A DNA stretch of 64,000 nt from Planctomycetota bacterium (GCA_020638835.1 JACKHV010000002.1:310001-374000), one strand, 5' to 3'. Shown: positions 1-8,727, numbered from the stretch's first letter. Notes: a model not told the origin generated them from the sequence alone. Program-made: numbers and translations.

Positions 1-361
1 AGCGGCGGTCGAGGCGACGCGAGCTCCCGGGCGCGAGACCGAGCAGCAGGGGCCACGGGAGCTGGCGTGGCAGCTCGGTCTCCGCGCGCGAGCCATGCTG
101 GGCGGCGCGCCGGACGAGCCGGGTCGGTCCGTCCCCCGCCGGGATCCAGACCGCGAGTCTCGCTCCGCAGCGGGTGAGCAACTCCCCCAGGAGCACCTCA
201 CGGGGGTCCCTCCCCTCGCGCAGAGCGCCGAGGGCCGCGAGGGTGGCGCCGAGCTGGACGTCTTCGTGAGCCTGCACGGCGGCAGTCTGACGCTTCCGTG
301 CGGACGGTGGAAGGGCCGTACGCGGAGTTCGGAGCCGCGGGAGAGGGGCATCTGCAGCCAT
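1..361 (-). CDS. GAF-domain-like regulatory or sensor protein, N-terminal part only
   Basis: An open frame starts at the ATG at 361 and runs off the left edge without a stop, giving about 120 N-terminal residues. After a basic, disordered-looking leader of about 30 residues the frame reads like the beginning of a GAF sensor domain: a helix with LGATLAALGALREG, then a strand ARLAVWIPAGDG and an amphipathic stretch typical of small-molecule-binding GAF folds. Such domains usually precede a histidine kinase, sigma-54 activator or cyclic-nucleotide module, but the effector domain lies outside the window, so the class is unknown. The gene is divergent from the HEAT-repeat gene that starts at 589. 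The GAF call rests on pattern only. Confidence 0.5.
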   Translation of the reverse strand, partial: MAADAPLPRLRTPRTALPPSARKRQTAAVQAHEDVQLGATLAALGALREGRDPREVLLGELLTRCGARLAVWIPAGDGPTRLVRRAAQHGSRAETELPRQLPWPLLLGLAPGSSRRLDRR

Positions 362-588
362 CCCGTTCCGATCGCGAAACGCGAAGCGCGAGTTGCCTGA
401 CGGTGACCCGGGGCCCTGCCGGGGGGTAGAGCCGCCGGCGACGCACCCAGAGCTTGGTCTGGATGCGTCCGCGCCCTACCATGACGCCTCCCCGGCGCCT
501 GGCACGGCGCTTGCCAACCGCACCCCATGTCCGTCGTGCCCGACGGGCCGCACCGAACGACCACGCCACTTCGGAAACGATCGCACCC

Positions 589-2688
589 ATGAAGAGACTT
601 CTTCTCATGGCCGCCCTGCTCACCGGCGGCACCCTCGGCCTGCAGGCCACCAGCCTCGGCCACGGCGGCACCTACCGTGGACCCGGCGACACCGTTCCCC
701 CCGGCGGCGGTGGAGGTGGCGGCGGAGGCGGCCCCTCGACTCCCGGCCCCGGCGGCCCCTCGACCCCCGGACCCTCCGGACCGTCCACCCCCGGCCCCAG
801 CGGCCCGGCGACTCCCGGCGGCGGCCCCTCGAACCCCGCGCCGCAGGGCCCGACCACGCAAGGTGGCGGCGACTCCGGGCCCGACCTCACCACCTGGCAG
901 TTCTGGTGGGGATTCAACAAGGAGCCGTACCTCAACCTGAAGGCTCGCATCCACTCGGGTTCGACCGCGACGGGAAGCGACGACTTCTTCATCGGCCACG
1001 GTCAGCAGAGCCAGTCGAAGGACAACTTCAAGCCTTCGGAAGCCGACATCCGGAACAAGATCGTCCCGGTGCTGATCGACGCGATCGAGAACGAGACGAA
1101 CAACGACATCGTCACCGCCGCGCTGATCGCGCTGGCCAAGATCGGTGACGCGAAAGGGCAGGACGGCGTCAGCCAGTTCGAGGCCGTGATCAAGACGCGC
1201 CTCGACGACTCGGTGCAAGAGATCAGCGAGACCGCGGCCGTCTCGCTCGGCATCCTCGCCAACCCTGCTTCGATCGACATCCTCGAGCAGATCGCGATGG
1301 ACATGCCCGAAGGGCGTCGCGTCGTCGGCAAGCCCGAGTCGCAGGTCGGCTACCGCACGCGGGCCTTCGCCGTCTACGGCCTCGGCCTCATCGGCTACCA
1401 GGCGGAAGACCCCGCGCACCGCGAGCGGATCGTCAAGATCCTGCACTCGCTGCTCGAGTCGCCGCGCTTCTCCACGCGCGACATCAAGGTGGCGGCGATG
1501 ATCTCGATGGGCCTGGTTCCCATCGCGCAGCTCGCCAACCCGGAACCCGTCGACGGCGAAGAGGCTCCGGTCGTGATGCCCTGGCAGTCGCGTGAAGCGC
1601 AGATCGACTACGTGCTCGACTTCTTCGAGTCCGAGAACGACAAGGACCGCGACTACATGGTCCGCGCGCAGGCGCCGCGCGCCGTTTCGCTCCTGATCCA
1701 GGGCGCCGGCGACTACAAGGAAGTCGTCGCGAATCGCCTGATGGACTACTTCGGCGGCCGTACGCAGAAGGGCGAGAGCCAACTGCGCCAGTCCGCGGTG
1801 CTCGCGATGGGCGCCATCGGAGACTGCGACGAGGACAAGGCGGACAAGGAGATCCGCACGCGTCTGATCAAGGCGGTCGACGACGCGGACCAACAGGTCA
1901 AACACTTCAGCCTCATCGCGCTCGCTCAAGTCGGCGGGAACGTCGGTGAGGGCGATCCGTCGAAGGGCCTCGCGGAGATCCGCAAGCACCTCGCCGGTCA
2001 GCTCGCCAAGGGCAAGTCGCGCAAGTCGTGGGCCGGCCTCTCGATCGGCGTCATGGAGCGCAAGCTCGCCGACAGCGACGGACCGGTCAGCTCCGACCAG
2101 CTGAACGCCGTGATGATGGCGCTGCAGGACGCGAAAGCCGTCCGTGAGGTCGGCGCCTACGCCGTCGGGCTCGGCATCGCCAAGCACATCGCCGCCAGCG
2201 ACGTGATGCAGGCGAAGCTCGACGAGATGTCGCAGGACGAGGCGCGCGGCTACATTGCCGTCGGACTCGGCTTGATGGGCGCTCAAGGCTCCAAGGAGCA
2301 GATCCAGGACATCGTCAAGAAGTCGAAGTACCGCGCCGACTTGCTCAAGCAAGCGGCGATCGCGCTCGGCCTGCTGGGTGACAAGTCCGTCGTGACGGAG
2401 CTGCTCGACATGCTCAAGAACGATGCGAAGACGCTCTCCAGCCAGGCGGCCATCGCTTCCGCGCTGGGCTTCATCGGCGACTCCCGCTCGATCGACCCCT
2501 TGGTCGCGATGTTCCAGGACGACAGCCTGACCGACAAGGCGCGCGCTTTCGCCGGCGTCGCCCTCGGCATCGTGGCGGACAAGGAACCGCTGCCCTGGAA
2601 CGCCAAGATCTCGGTGGACATCAACTACCGGGCGAACACGACGACGCTGACCGGTGACGGCGGCACGGGCATCCTGGACATCCTGTAG
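589..2688 (+). CDS. Secreted HEAT-repeat protein with Gly/Pro-rich N-terminal linker
   Basis: The product has 699 residues. I chose the ATG at 589 rather than the in-frame ATG at 454 because it is followed at once by a signal peptide (MKRLLLMAALL...). Residues 31-99 form a Gly/Pro linker with a run of ten glycines (39-48) and four 8-residue GPSTPGPx repeats. A Trp-rich motif WQFWWGFNK (103-111) follows, then about 540 residues of alpha-helical HEAT-type repeats with recurring A-x-x-A-L-G-x-I-G patterns. HEAT solenoids are protein-binding scaffolds and no catalytic motif is visible. The linker style recalls the probable selenoprotein at 60366. A strong terminator-like hairpin follows the stop. 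Partner and function are unknown. Confidence 0.85.
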   Translation: MKRLLLMAALLTGGTLGLQATSLGHGGTYRGPGDTVPPGGGGGGGGGGPSTPGPGGPSTPGPSGPSTPGPSGPATPGGGPSNPAPQGPTTQGGGDSGPDLTTWQFWWGFNKEPYLNLKARIHSGSTATGSDDFFIGHGQQSQSKDNFKPSEADIRNKIVPVLIDAIENETNNDIVTAALIALAKIGDAKGQDGVSQFEAVIKTRLDDSVQEISETAAVSLGILANPASIDILEQIAMDMPEGRRVVGKPESQVGYRTRAFAVYGLGLIGYQAEDPAHRERIVKILHSLLESPRFSTRDIKVAAMISMGLVPIAQLANPEPVDGEEAPVVMPWQSREAQIDYVLDFFESENDKDRDYMVRAQAPRAVSLLIQGAGDYKEVVANRLMDYFGGRTQKGESQLRQSAVLAMGAIGDCDEDKADKEIRTRLIKAVDDADQQVKHFSLIALAQVGGNVGEGDPSKGLAEIRKHLAGQLAKGKSRKSWAGLSIGVMERKLADSDGPVSSDQLNAVMMALQDAKAVREVGAYAVGLGIAKHIAASDVMQAKLDEMSQDEARGYIAVGLGLMGAQGSKEQIQDIVKKSKYRADLLKQAAIALGLLGDKSVVTELLDMLKNDAKTLSSQAAIASALGFIGDSRSIDPLVAMFQDDSLTDKARAFAGVALGIVADKEPLPWNAKISVDINYRANTTTLTGDGGTGILDIL
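730..825 (+). repeat. Four imperfect 24-bp tandem repeats inside the HEAT gene linker
   Basis: Four consecutive units encode GPSTPGPG, GPSTPGPS, GPSTPGPS and GPATPGGG (residues 48-79 of the HEAT-repeat protein), directly after a ten-glycine run. Tandem units like this can change in number by slippage, altering the length of the flexible linker. They are coding and contiguous with no spacers, so they are not CRISPR. Confidence 0.85.
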
Positions 2689-2736
2689 TCCGCGGCGGCG
2701 GCCTCTGGCGGACCGCCGCTCCACCGACCCGAGCAC

Positions 2737-2766
2737 GGGGGCGGTCTCCTCGCGGAGGCCGCCCCC
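2737..2766 (+). terminator. GC-rich terminator-like hairpin after the HEAT gene
   Basis: A 13-bp stem (2737-2749 with 2754-2766, one G-U pair) closes a 4-nt loop TCGC, 48 bp after the HEAT stop codon. No T-tract follows, so this may be a stability hairpin or a Rho-assisted terminator rather than a classical intrinsic one. Confidence 0.6.
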
Positions 2767-2929
2767 GTCACGTGGAGAAGCAGCGCGCTCCATCTCGGGA
2801 TGCGGCTTCCCAGATTCAGCACGCGGGTCGCAAGTTGCGCGATGGATTCGTGCGTTGCGCCAGGCCGCTTCCTAGACTGCGAATCCCGGATCCGTTCCCG
2901 GCTCGAATGGTCGGGAGCCTTAGGTGACT

Positions 2930-2973
2930 CCGCCCGCACGACTCCGCAATGCCGTGCGGGCGGTTCTGTTTCT
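2930..2973 (+). terminator. Intrinsic terminator without an obvious upstream gene
   Basis: An 11-bp perfect stem CCGCCCGCACG (2930-2940) pairs with 2953-2963, closes a 12-nt loop and is followed by TTCTGTTTCT. The T-rich tail points to plus-strand termination. The only plus-strand gene upstream already has its own hairpin about 165 bp earlier. Confidence 0.65.
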
Positions 2974-3011
2974 CCCCCAGCGGCTCTCCGGTCCGACGAG
3001 CGTGGTGCGTC

Positions 3012-3500
3012 TCAGCGCGGGCCGCGCAACCACGCGGCGAAGCACGCGACGCAGGCGGCCAGCAGCCCGACGCTGACCCCCATCGCGCGCCGCGAACCTG
3101 CGCGGACCCGCTCCGCGGATCGGACGCCCGACGCGACCCGTGCGCGGAGCTCGGCGTCGGGCGCACCCCCGGAGGCCTCCCAGGTGAGCAGGTGCTGCTC
3201 GGCTCGCCGATCGTCGTGGAGGATCAGCGCGACTTCGACGGCCTGCCCGAGCAGCCAGTCGTCTCGTGGTGCCTCCTCGAGGCCAAGCTCGGCCTCCGCG
3301 AGTGCGAGGTCGAGCAGACCGGCGCGGGAGAGGGCCCAGAAACGCGCCTGCGCGCGCGAGGCGGAGTCCAGCCCCTCCGAGTCGGCCCAGCGCAGCGCCT
3401 CGCCGTAGCGTCCCTGCGCGGTTGCCTCGAGCGAACGTTCGAACGCATTGCCTTGCGCGCCCGCGACGCCGAGGCAGAGGACCACGCACACCGAGATCAC
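3012..3500 (-). CDS. Small TPR-like protein with signal peptide and C-terminal membrane anchor
   Basis: The product has 162 residues: a signal peptide (1 to about 16, VVLCLGVAGAQG), an alanine-rich helical region resembling two or three degenerate TPR units (about 20-125), and a hydrophobic segment near 138-157 followed by a short basic tail. This suggests an exported, membrane-tethered protein-interaction module. The start overlaps the end of the upstream spermidine-synthase-like gene by 4 bp, which implies translational coupling. I recognise no named family. A role with the fused membrane methyltransferase-like protein upstream is plausible only from position. Confidence 0.7.
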   Translation of the reverse strand: MISVCVVLCLGVAGAQGNAFERSLEATAQGRYGEALRWADSEGLDSASRAQARFWALSRAGLLDLALAEAELGLEEAPRDDWLLGQAVEVALILHDDRRAEQHLLTWEASGGAPDAELRARVASGVRSAERVRAGSRRAMGVSVGLLAACVACFAAWLRGPR

Positions 3501-5071
3501 CGCCGTGACTCCTCGGCTCGCTGCAGGGACTCGCGCTGCAGGCGCTCGATGTCATTGCGGTCGTCGGTCAGAGGGTCCTGCCGGTCGTCGAAGGCGCGCG
3601 TGGCCGGCCCGAAGGCGAGCCACTCGGACCAGTTCTGCGGCAGGCCGCCCGGCACGTCCTCCGGCAGGGCCGGGCGGCCCTCGCGCGCGATGAGCGCGAC
3701 GTTGCGCGAGAAGGGGACCCGTACCAGGCAGACGGGTTGTTCGAAGGCGGCGCACACGGTGCGCGCAAGCCCCGTGAGGACTGGGTCCTCCAGTCCGAAG
3801 GCGCCGACGTTGATCGAAAGCCATCCGCCGTCGCGCAGCGCCGCGCGGGCCTCGCGGAAGAACTCCAGCGAGGCGAGGTGCGCGGGGATCTCGACCTGGT
3901 TCGCGTAGGCGTCGAGGATCACTTGGTCGAAGCCGACGCCTGCCGCGCGCACTCCGGCGCGTCCGTCCCAGCCAGAGAACACGCGCAAGCGGGTGGAGTC
4001 CTCGGCGGGCAGGTCCATGTACTCGCGGCCCAGCTCGACGACCACGGGGTCGAGTTCGAAGCCCACCCCGGTCAGTTGGAGTGAACCGGGCAGCTCGGTG
4101 TCGAGCACACGCCACGCGGTCCCCGCGCCGAGGCCGACGACGCAGGTGTTCCAGGTCCCGCTGCGTCGCTCGTCGAGCCAAGCAGGAAGCACGAAGAAGT
4201 CGTAGTAGTAGCCGCTCCCGAGGAAGCCGGGCGTCGGCTGCCAGACGGACTGGAAGGAGTCGAAGCCCTCGTTGACCTGCAGCTCACGCCAGCTTCCGGT
4301 GTCGGTCTCGCGCTCGACCACACGCACGCTCTGGTACGGGCTCTGCCGCTCGGCGAGCTTGCTCGTGCCTGCTGCGAGCGCTGTTCCCGCCGGCTGCGCG
4401 AAGACAGAGCCGAGCGTGGCGAGCAGCGCCACGGCGCCAGTCGGACGGAAGCCGCCGCCCGCGACCCGGCTCACGACCAGGCCCAGTCCGCCGAGGACGA
4501 AGGCCGCCAGCAGGAAGCTCGCGCGGAGCCCCAGGCTCGGCACGAGCAGGTGCGTCGTGCTGAAGGTGCCGACCAAGCTGCCGAGCGTCGACGCCGCGAG
4601 CACGCGACCGCCCGCGTTGCCGGCGTGGCTCTCGCGTCGGCGCTGATCCACCTCTACCGCGAGCGGACCGACGGCGCCCAGCGCGAGCGCCGGCGGAAGG
4701 AAGAGCGCGAGCGAACACGCGAGGCTCCCCCACTGGATCTGCATGGCGGCGCGGTCGAGGGTCGTGCCCTCGGGCAGGAAGCTCCGCGCGACGAGCGGCG
4801 CGAGGAACGGGAGCCAAGCGGTGAACGCGCCGGCCGCGATCAAGACCGCGCCGAGTCGGCGCAGCGGCGACGGCGTGGTCGACCAGCGCGCGCCGAGCAG
4901 GTAGCCGAGCGCCAGCGCGAGCAGGACGACCCCGATCACGTTCGTCCAGACGGTCGAACTCGCGCCGTACCACGGGGCCAGCAAGCGCACGGCGGCAAGC
5001 TCGACGACCATCGTGCCCGCGCCGGCGATCGCGACGAGCAGGAGCAGCGCTCCGTCGCCGCCGCGCTTCAA
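3497..5071 (-). CDS. Membrane-fused spermidine-synthase-like protein
   Basis: The product has 524 residues. Residues about 8-230 contain six or so hydrophobic transporter-like helices. Residues about 245-520 form a Rossmann-type aminopropyltransferase domain with the SAM-site glycine loop VVGLGAGTAW (311-320), an acidic residue at the end of the next strand (FELDP, 338-342) and ILDAYANQ (385-392), where spermidine synthases carry the catalytic Asp. Fused membrane/spermidine-synthase proteins are common in bacteria but their substrates are mostly unknown, so polyamine synthesis should not be assumed. The gene lies 37 bp after the hydrolase-like gene and overlaps the next one by 4 bp. Confidence 0.8.
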   Translation of the reverse strand: MKRGGDGALLLLVAIAGAGTMVVELAAVRLLAPWYGASSTVWTNVIGVVLLALALGYLLGARWSTTPSPLRRLGAVLIAAGAFTAWLPFLAPLVARSFLPEGTTLDRAAMQIQWGSLACSLALFLPPALALGAVGPLAVEVDQRRRESHAGNAGGRVLAASTLGSLVGTFSTTHLLVPSLGLRASFLLAAFVLGGLGLVVSRVAGGGFRPTGAVALLATLGSVFAQPAGTALAAGTSKLAERQSPYQSVRVVERETDTGSWRELQVNEGFDSFQSVWQPTPGFLGSGYYYDFFVLPAWLDERRSGTWNTCVVGLGAGTAWRVLDTELPGSLQLTGVGFELDPVVVELGREYMDLPAEDSTRLRVFSGWDGRAGVRAAGVGFDQVILDAYANQVEIPAHLASLEFFREARAALRDGGWLSINVGAFGLEDPVLTGLARTVCAAFEQPVCLVRVPFSRNVALIAREGRPALPEDVPGGLPQNWSEWLAFGPATRAFDDRQDPLTDDRNDIERLQRESLQRAEESRR

Positions 5072-5108
5072 GCGCTCACCTCCGGGGTCGTGCCCCCGGA
5101 TCCGAGGG

Positions 5109-6395
5109 TCACTCGGACTTCTCCTTCGCCGGAATGTCGTAGCGCTTCGACGCGACGAAGGACTTGCCCGGATCGCTGCCGGAGCGGTACAGCCACGTCG
5201 TCAGCGTGCGCAGGTTGCGCGGCAGCGTGTCGACGTGTTCTACGCCGTTGATCACCACCTTGACCGGTTGATCGAGGTCGACCAGTTGGTCGTTGAAGTA
5301 GAGGAAGCAGTAGCGCGCACCCTCGGCCTCCACCGTGACCGTGTTCGTGGCGCGATCCGCCTTGCCGTGGACGCGGTTGACGACCGATCCGTCCGACGGA
5401 GGCAGCTCGACCCAGTACGCCTTGTTCGGGAAGGGCGAGCCCGCGAGCAGGTGGATCTCGGAGGCGTAGGGCCGGCGGGGGTTCTCCGCCATCCACGCCC
5501 AGATGTCCTCTTCCTTGCCTTCGGGAGCCAAGCGGCAGTTGTCGGCTCCGCTCGCCTTGCACGCCTCGGCGAAGGCGGTCGCGCGTGAGCCGGCGCCGGC
5601 GAAGAAGGTGGGCACGCCGCGGAAGTTCTCCGTGCTCGTCTCGCCGACGTCACCCGCGCGACCGATCACGCCCGCGAAGCGGTCGGGGAACAGCGAGGCG
5701 AGCTGGACCGCGGCGGCCACACCCGCTCCACGTCCCGCCAGATAGATGCGGTCGAAGTCCACCGCGTAGTTGCGCGTCAGCTCGCCGAGCAGCGTGAGCG
5801 TCAACGCCGCACCTCCGGGCTTGCCGGACTCGCCGATCTGAGCCCAGAGGCTCGCGTCATCCGGCATCGGGACCGCGGCGATGATCGCGCCGTCGCGGAA
5901 GTCGCCGAAGGTCCACTGTTCCGTGATGTGGGCGTCGACTTTCTCGCCGGCGTCCGGGATCGCGAGCACCAATGCGTAGGACTCGCGCGGGTTGTACTTG
6001 CTGGGCACCCAGACGGCGTACTCGTGTTGCGCACCTTCCGAGAAGCTCGTCGTGAACTCGACCGTCGCGACCTTGCCCTTCTTGACGCCCTTGACCTTCG
6101 AGTAGTCGTTCGAGAACCAGATCGAACGCTCGAGGTCGAGCGGGAACGCGAGCGCTTCCTTGCCGTCGAGTTGCTTCTTCTTCTCCCACTTCTGCAGGCC
6201 GTCCAAGAGTTCCGTCTCGGCCTCGACCTGTCCGCGTCCGCCGTCGAGCTTGGCGTCCACGCAGTCCTTGATCAGCTTCCCGATCTTCTGGTGATCGGAT
6301 TCCTTGAGCACGGGCTCGGCCTGTTGCAACAGGCTCGAGGCGGCGAAGACGGGAGCGGCGAGAAGGACACCGGCGAGAAGGACTCGTTTGGACAT
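5109..6395 (-). CDS. Secreted alpha/beta-hydrolase-fold protein, probably catalytically inactive
   Basis: I place the start at the ATG at 6395 because an AGGAGG sits 11 nt upstream. The in-frame ATG at 6404 would leave only 2 nt. A signal peptide (SKRVLLAGVLLAAPVFA) precedes a helical region and then an esterase/PHB-depolymerase-like core. At the nucleophile elbow the sequence is LAGRGAG (residues 220-226 from this start), so the usual GxSxG Ser is Gly. I also see no catalytic His before the C-terminal beta domain. The fold may act as a binding protein. It sits in the purM-led minus-strand cluster, 37 bp from each neighbour. Confidence 0.75.
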   Translation of the reverse strand: MSKRVLLAGVLLAAPVFAASSLLQQAEPVLKESDHQKIGKLIKDCVDAKLDGGRGQVEAETELLDGLQKWEKKKQLDGKEALAFPLDLERSIWFSNDYSKVKGVKKGKVATVEFTTSFSEGAQHEYAVWVPSKYNPRESYALVLAIPDAGEKVDAHITEQWTFGDFRDGAIIAAVPMPDDASLWAQIGESGKPGGAALTLTLLGELTRNYAVDFDRIYLAGRGAGVAAAVQLASLFPDRFAGVIGRAGDVGETSTENFRGVPTFFAGAGSRATAFAEACKASGADNCRLAPEGKEEDIWAWMAENPRRPYASEIHLLAGSPFPNKAYWVELPPSDGSVVNRVHGKADRATNTVTVEAEGARYCFLYFNDQLVDLDQPVKVVINGVEHVDTLPRNLRTLTTWLYRSGSDPGKSFVASKRYDIPAKEKSE

Positions 6396-6432
6396 GTCAG
6401 GCATAGCCTCCTCGAGGGAGGCGGTCGACAGA

Positions 6433-7038
6433 CTACTCAGACGGGGAATCCCCAGCGGGGGGCAACATGCTAAGGCCCCAGGAGCGCAAGGCCCAGGCCG
6501 GGGCCGGATCGCGCGCCAGGAGGGCTCTCGAGGTCACGCGCGCGCGCTCGAGTTCCCCGTGGGAGAGCGCTAGGAGCGCGAGGACGACCTCCGCGTCACT
6601 CGAGCCGAGGAGGAGGGCGGCGCCCAAGTCGCGTCGCGCCACGGCGTCTTCGCCGCGTCCGAGCGCGTGCAGCGCGCGCGCTTGCAAGAGCGCCGCGCGC
6701 TCAGTCGGATCGTCGACCGTCGCGAGTTGTTCGGTGAGCAACGCGCGCGCCTCGTCGTAGCGTCCTTGGCGCACCATCACCATGGCGAGACTCTCCGCGC
6801 TCCAGCCGCCGTGCGCGCGGTCGTGCATGGCGCGCATCAACACTTCCGCGCGGTCCATGCGGAGCGCGTCGACGTGCTGCATGAAGCGTTCGAACGCGGC
6901 GTTCAGCGTCGGGCCGTAGTCGTCGCCCTGCGCTGTGGCGATGCGCTCCACCCACTCGGCGTCCGTCGCCGCGGGAGCCTGCACGTCGGACGCGCCTTGC
7001 AGCGCGCAGAGAACCGCGACGAGCGCGGGTCCGATCAC
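6433..7038 (-). CDS. Exported TPR-like protein downstream of purM
   Basis: The start is a GTG at 7038 that overlaps the purM TGA in GTGA, with GGAGG 5 nt upstream inside purM. This gives 201 residues and a clear signal peptide (VIGPALVAVLCALQGASDVQA). The remainder is alanine-rich helix pairs of TPR character (GRYDEARALLTEQLA, then ALHALGRGEDAVARRDLGAALLLG). No catalytic motif is seen. The overlap means it is translated from the purM transcript, yet nothing suggests a purine role. The open frame extends further upstream inside purM, but only this start gives a signal peptide. Confidence 0.75.
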   Translation of the reverse strand: MIGPALVAVLCALQGASDVQAPAATDAEWVERIATAQGDDYGPTLNAAFERFMQHVDALRMDRAEVLMRAMHDRAHGGWSAESLAMVMVRQGRYDEARALLTEQLATVDDPTERAALLQARALHALGRGEDAVARRDLGAALLLGSSDAEVVLALLALSHGELERARVTSRALLARDPAPAWALRSWGLSMLPPAGDSPSE

Positions 7039-8078
7039 GCTTGCCTCCAACGCACGACGCCCGACCCCGGCACGAGCTCGCCGAGCGCATGGACCGTCTC
7101 GCCGGCGGCTTCGAGCGAAGCGCGCACGGGGGCGACCTGCGCGTCGTCGACGATCAGCACCAGGCCGATGCCCATGTTGAACGCGCGGTGCGCTTCGTCG
7201 ACCTCGATGTTGCCGGCGTCGCAGAGGTAGCGGAACAGCGGCGGCCGTTCCCACGAGTCGAGGTCGATCACGGCGTCGCACTCACCGAGCACGCGGGGCA
7301 GGTTGTCGATCAGCCCGCCGCCCGTGATGTGCGCCATGCCCGCGATGCGGCTCTCCTCGAGCAGCGGCCAGCAGAGGTTCAGGTAGGAGCGGTGCGGTGC
7401 GAGCAGCGCTTCCCCCACCGACGCGCCTTCGAGCTGCGGCGGACGGTCGAGCACGTCGAGTCCCTCGAGTTCGAACAGCACCTTCCGCGCGAGCGAGTAG
7501 CCGTTCGTGTGCAAGCCGCTGGATCCGAGCCCCAGGAGCTTCTGCCCCGGCTTCACGCGCGAGCCGTCGAGCAGCTTGTCGCGGTGGACCGCGCCGACGA
7601 TGAAGCCGACGAGATCGAAGTCCCCGTCGGCGTACAGGCCGGGCATCTCGGCCGTCTCGCCGCCGAGCAGCGCGAGCCCGTTGTCACGGCACGCGTTGGC
7701 GCAGCCCGTGATCAGCTCGGAGACGACCGCGGGGTCGAGCTTGCCCGTGCCGACGTAGTCCATGAAGAACAGCGGACGCGCGCCCTGGACGAGGATGTCG
7801 TTGATGCAGTGCTGCACCAGGTCGCGCCCGACGCCGGTGTAGATGCCGGCGCGCTTCGCGACCTCGAGCTTCGTGCCCACGCCGTCCGCGCTGCCGACCA
7901 GGATCGCGTCCCCGAAGCCGACCTTCGCGGGGTCGAAGAGACCGCCGAACAGGCCGACGTCGCCCAGGACTCCGGGCGTGAAGCTCGCGCGGATCGCCTG
8001 CTTCGCGCGCGAGAGCGCTTCGTCCTGCGCGCCGATGTCGACGCCGGCGTCCTTGTAGGTGAGATGTCGTTCGGTCAT
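7035..8078 (-). CDS. purM: Phosphoribosylformylglycinamidine cyclo-ligase (AIR synthetase)
   Basis: This enzyme converts FGAM plus ATP to aminoimidazole ribotide, the fifth step of de novo purine synthesis. The product has 347 residues, normal for PurM, and starts with the typical LTYKDAGVDI. Hallmarks are VGSADGVGTKLEVA, the DLVQHCINDILVQGARPLFFMDY segment split across the dimer interface, GGETAEMPG and GLGSSGLHTNGYSLAR. It leads a minus-strand cluster whose other members look unrelated to purines, while purC and purE lie elsewhere in the window (39.5-40.9 kb), so the pathway is dispersed. Confidence 0.96.
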   Translation of the reverse strand: MTERHLTYKDAGVDIGAQDEALSRAKQAIRASFTPGVLGDVGLFGGLFDPAKVGFGDAILVGSADGVGTKLEVAKRAGIYTGVGRDLVQHCINDILVQGARPLFFMDYVGTGKLDPAVVSELITGCANACRDNGLALLGGETAEMPGLYADGDFDLVGFIVGAVHRDKLLDGSRVKPGQKLLGLGSSGLHTNGYSLARKVLFELEGLDVLDRPPQLEGASVGEALLAPHRSYLNLCWPLLEESRIAGMAHITGGGLIDNLPRVLGECDAVIDLDSWERPPLFRYLCDAGNIEVDEAHRAFNMGIGLVLIVDDAQVAPVRASLEAAGETVHALGELVPGSGVVRWRQA

Positions 8079-8196
8079 GCCTGGGGCGGTCCGTGCGGAC
8101 TCGGGTCGGGGGTCGGGAAGAGGCCGAGGTTACCCGGCGCGGGCGTCGAATGCACCCGTTCCAGAGCTCCAGTCCGACGCGCGCGAGGCCCCCGGA

Positions 8197-8727
8197 TCAG
8201 GGCGCTTCCGGGGCGCTCGGGACCCTGGGGAGCCGCGACAGGATCAGGCGCTGGTTGTCGAATCCGATCTCGTCCGGCAGCGCGTCGAGGTGGAACCAGC
8301 CGGCCTCCGCCGCGTCGTGTCCGGCGCGTAGTTCACCGCGGATCGGGCGACACAGGTAGACCGCGACGTTGGCGGGCTTGCGGTGGTCGTCCGGGATGAA
8401 CAGGTAGTCGAACAGGCGGTCGACCTCGATCGTCATCCCGGTCTCCTCGAACACCTCGCGCACCAGGGTGTCCTCGGGGCGCTCGTCGGCCTCCTGGTAG
8501 CCCGCGGGCAGCGCCCAGGCTCCGCGATAGGGTTCGATGCGGCGGCGGATCAAGAGGACCCGGCCTTCCGCGTCACGCACGACTGCGGCGGCGGCGCTCG
8601 CCGGGTTCTCGTAGAGCACGAACTGACAGCGCTCGGCCGGACACGCGAGCCGCTCGCGGCCCTCCACCGGCCGGAGCTCGAGGGGCGTCGCGCAGAGCAG
8701 GCAGAACTTGGCTCGTCGGGTCCACAT
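8197..8727 (-). CDS. Nudix hydrolase with N-terminal zinc ribbon
   Basis: The product has 176 residues from the ATG at 8727. A GTG at 8784 would add 19 low-complexity residues. A zinc ribbon with Cys pairs CLLC (9-12) and CPAERC (29-34) is followed by a Nudix domain with a perfect box G-x5-E-x7-REVFEETG (76-97). Zinc-ribbon Nudix proteins of this layout include NADH pyrophosphatase-type and ADP-ribose-type enzymes, but the NudC-specific SQPWPFPxS motif is not seen, so the substrate is open. The gene is divergent from dxr, with a small inverted repeat between them. Confidence 0.85.
   Translation of the reverse strand: MWTRRAKFCLLCATPLELRPVEGRERLACPAERCQFVLYENPASAAAAVVRDAEGRVLLIRRRIEPYRGAWALPAGYQEADERPEDTLVREVFEETGMTIEVDRLFDYLFIPDDHRKPANVAVYLCRPIRGELRAGHDAAEAGWFHLDALPDEIGFDNQRLILSRLPRVPSAPEAP

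Larger units (their letters stand above)
2689..3011. other. Gene-free stretch with two hairpins between convergent genes
   Basis: These 323 bp lie between the HEAT gene (plus) and a small TPR gene (minus). I see no convincing ORF. The stretch holds the hairpin at 2737-2766 and a second hairpin with a T-rich tail at 2930-2973, both best oriented for plus-strand transcripts. The 160 bp between them contain a further short helix (TCCCG at 2896-2900 with CGGGA at 2912-2916). A small plus-strand RNA ending at the second hairpin is possible but unproven. Confidence 0.5.

Noticed and set aside
730..825. Tandem repeats considered as a CRISPR array
   Set aside because: Units are contiguous, coding and without spacers.
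2868..2925. A possible tRNA or SRP RNA between the two hairpins
   Set aside because: No cloverleaf, T-loop consensus or SRP apical loop can be drawn.
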